Positions 6,339-6,403 of a DNA stretch of 6,403 bases are shown here, piece after piece. The notes below the pieces were generated by a model, which was given only the letters and a program-made list of their open reading frames with translations, was not told the DNA's origin and did not search any database. This DNA comes from Lachnospiraceae bacterium (GTDB lineage Bacteria; Bacillota; Clostridia; Lachnospirales; Lachnospiraceae): contig WQST01000077.1 of assembly GCA_009787745.1 (NCBI GenBank), positions 3,350-9,752 on the forward strand, in the 5' to 3' direction. Made by a program: the position numbers and the translations under genes. Each line of letters starts with the position of its first letter. The stretch's first letter is position 1.

Positions 6339-6403
6339 TTACCTCTCGTTCAAAATCCCGCCGTATCGCCGCTCTCTATTGTTATATGCTGAGACAGCCT
6401 TTA
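6339..6403 (-). CDS. uppS: Undecaprenyl diphosphate synthase (UppS), last 20 codons only
   Basis: Only the C-terminal tail is in the window: KAVSAYNNRERRYGGILNER, then TAA at 6339-6341. The first complete codon is 6399-6401. The N-R-E-R-R-Y-G-G motif matches the conserved R-x-R-R-[FY]-G-G end of the cis-prenyltransferase UppS, which makes the C55 lipid carrier for cell-wall synthesis by adding isopentenyl diphosphate to farnesyl diphosphate. The position directly upstream of cdsA and dxr on the same strand is the classic order for this gene and supports the call. The fragment is too short to judge catalytic residues. The tail is slightly longer than the usual end just after GG. Confidence 0.85.
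   Translation of the reverse strand, partial: KAVSAYNNRERRYGGILNER
6341..6346 (-). promoter_or_regulatory. Ribosome binding site that fixes the cdsA TTG start
   Basis: AGAGGT on the - strand lies five bases upstream of TTG 6335. It overlaps the last sense codon and the first base of the uppS stop. Together with the in-frame stop just upstream it makes the TTG start of cdsA firm, and it suggests that ribosomes finishing uppS can restart on cdsA. Confidence 0.75.

Overview
The window reads as ordinary bacterial chromosome, most likely from a Bacillota (Firmicutes) member, probably of the class Clostridia. Three things point that way: lepA followed directly by hemW, the order uppS-cdsA-dxr-rseP, and a short RseP with a single PDZ domain. 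Several starts have good GAGG-type ribosome binding sites. TAA, TAG and TGA are all used as stops. The species cannot be named from this sequence. Every interval over 60 bases is coding.

Left part, + strand (1-1806): the 3' end of lepA (elongation factor 4) and a complete hemW (radical-SAM heme chaperone). They are separated by one base and are probably translationally coupled. Base composition falls clearly from lepA to the second half of hemW, which also carries a Lys/Asn-rich linker. A perfect 11-bp inverted repeat lies in the last codons of hemW.

Right part, - strand (6403 down to 1844): an operon-like run reading uppS (last 20 codons only), cdsA, dxr, rseP, then a gene encoding a GNAT acetyltransferase joined to a class I SAM-dependent methyltransferase. 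The first four are core envelope genes: undecaprenyl diphosphate synthesis, CDP-diacylglycerol synthesis, the committed MEP-pathway step that feeds isoprenoid (and so undecaprenyl) synthesis, and the site-2 intramembrane protease. The two-domain enzyme is the only accessory-looking gene. Its substrate is unknown, and it sits at the 3' end of the run, where many relatives have ispG, proS or polC.

The two gene sets converge, with 37 bases between the hemW stop and the stop of the acetyltransferase-methyltransferase gene and no convincing terminator between them. I found no RNA genes, CRISPR arrays, insertion sequences or phage genes. The best candidate for something little described is the acetyltransferase-methyltransferase fusion and its position. 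I do not see a new multi-gene system here.
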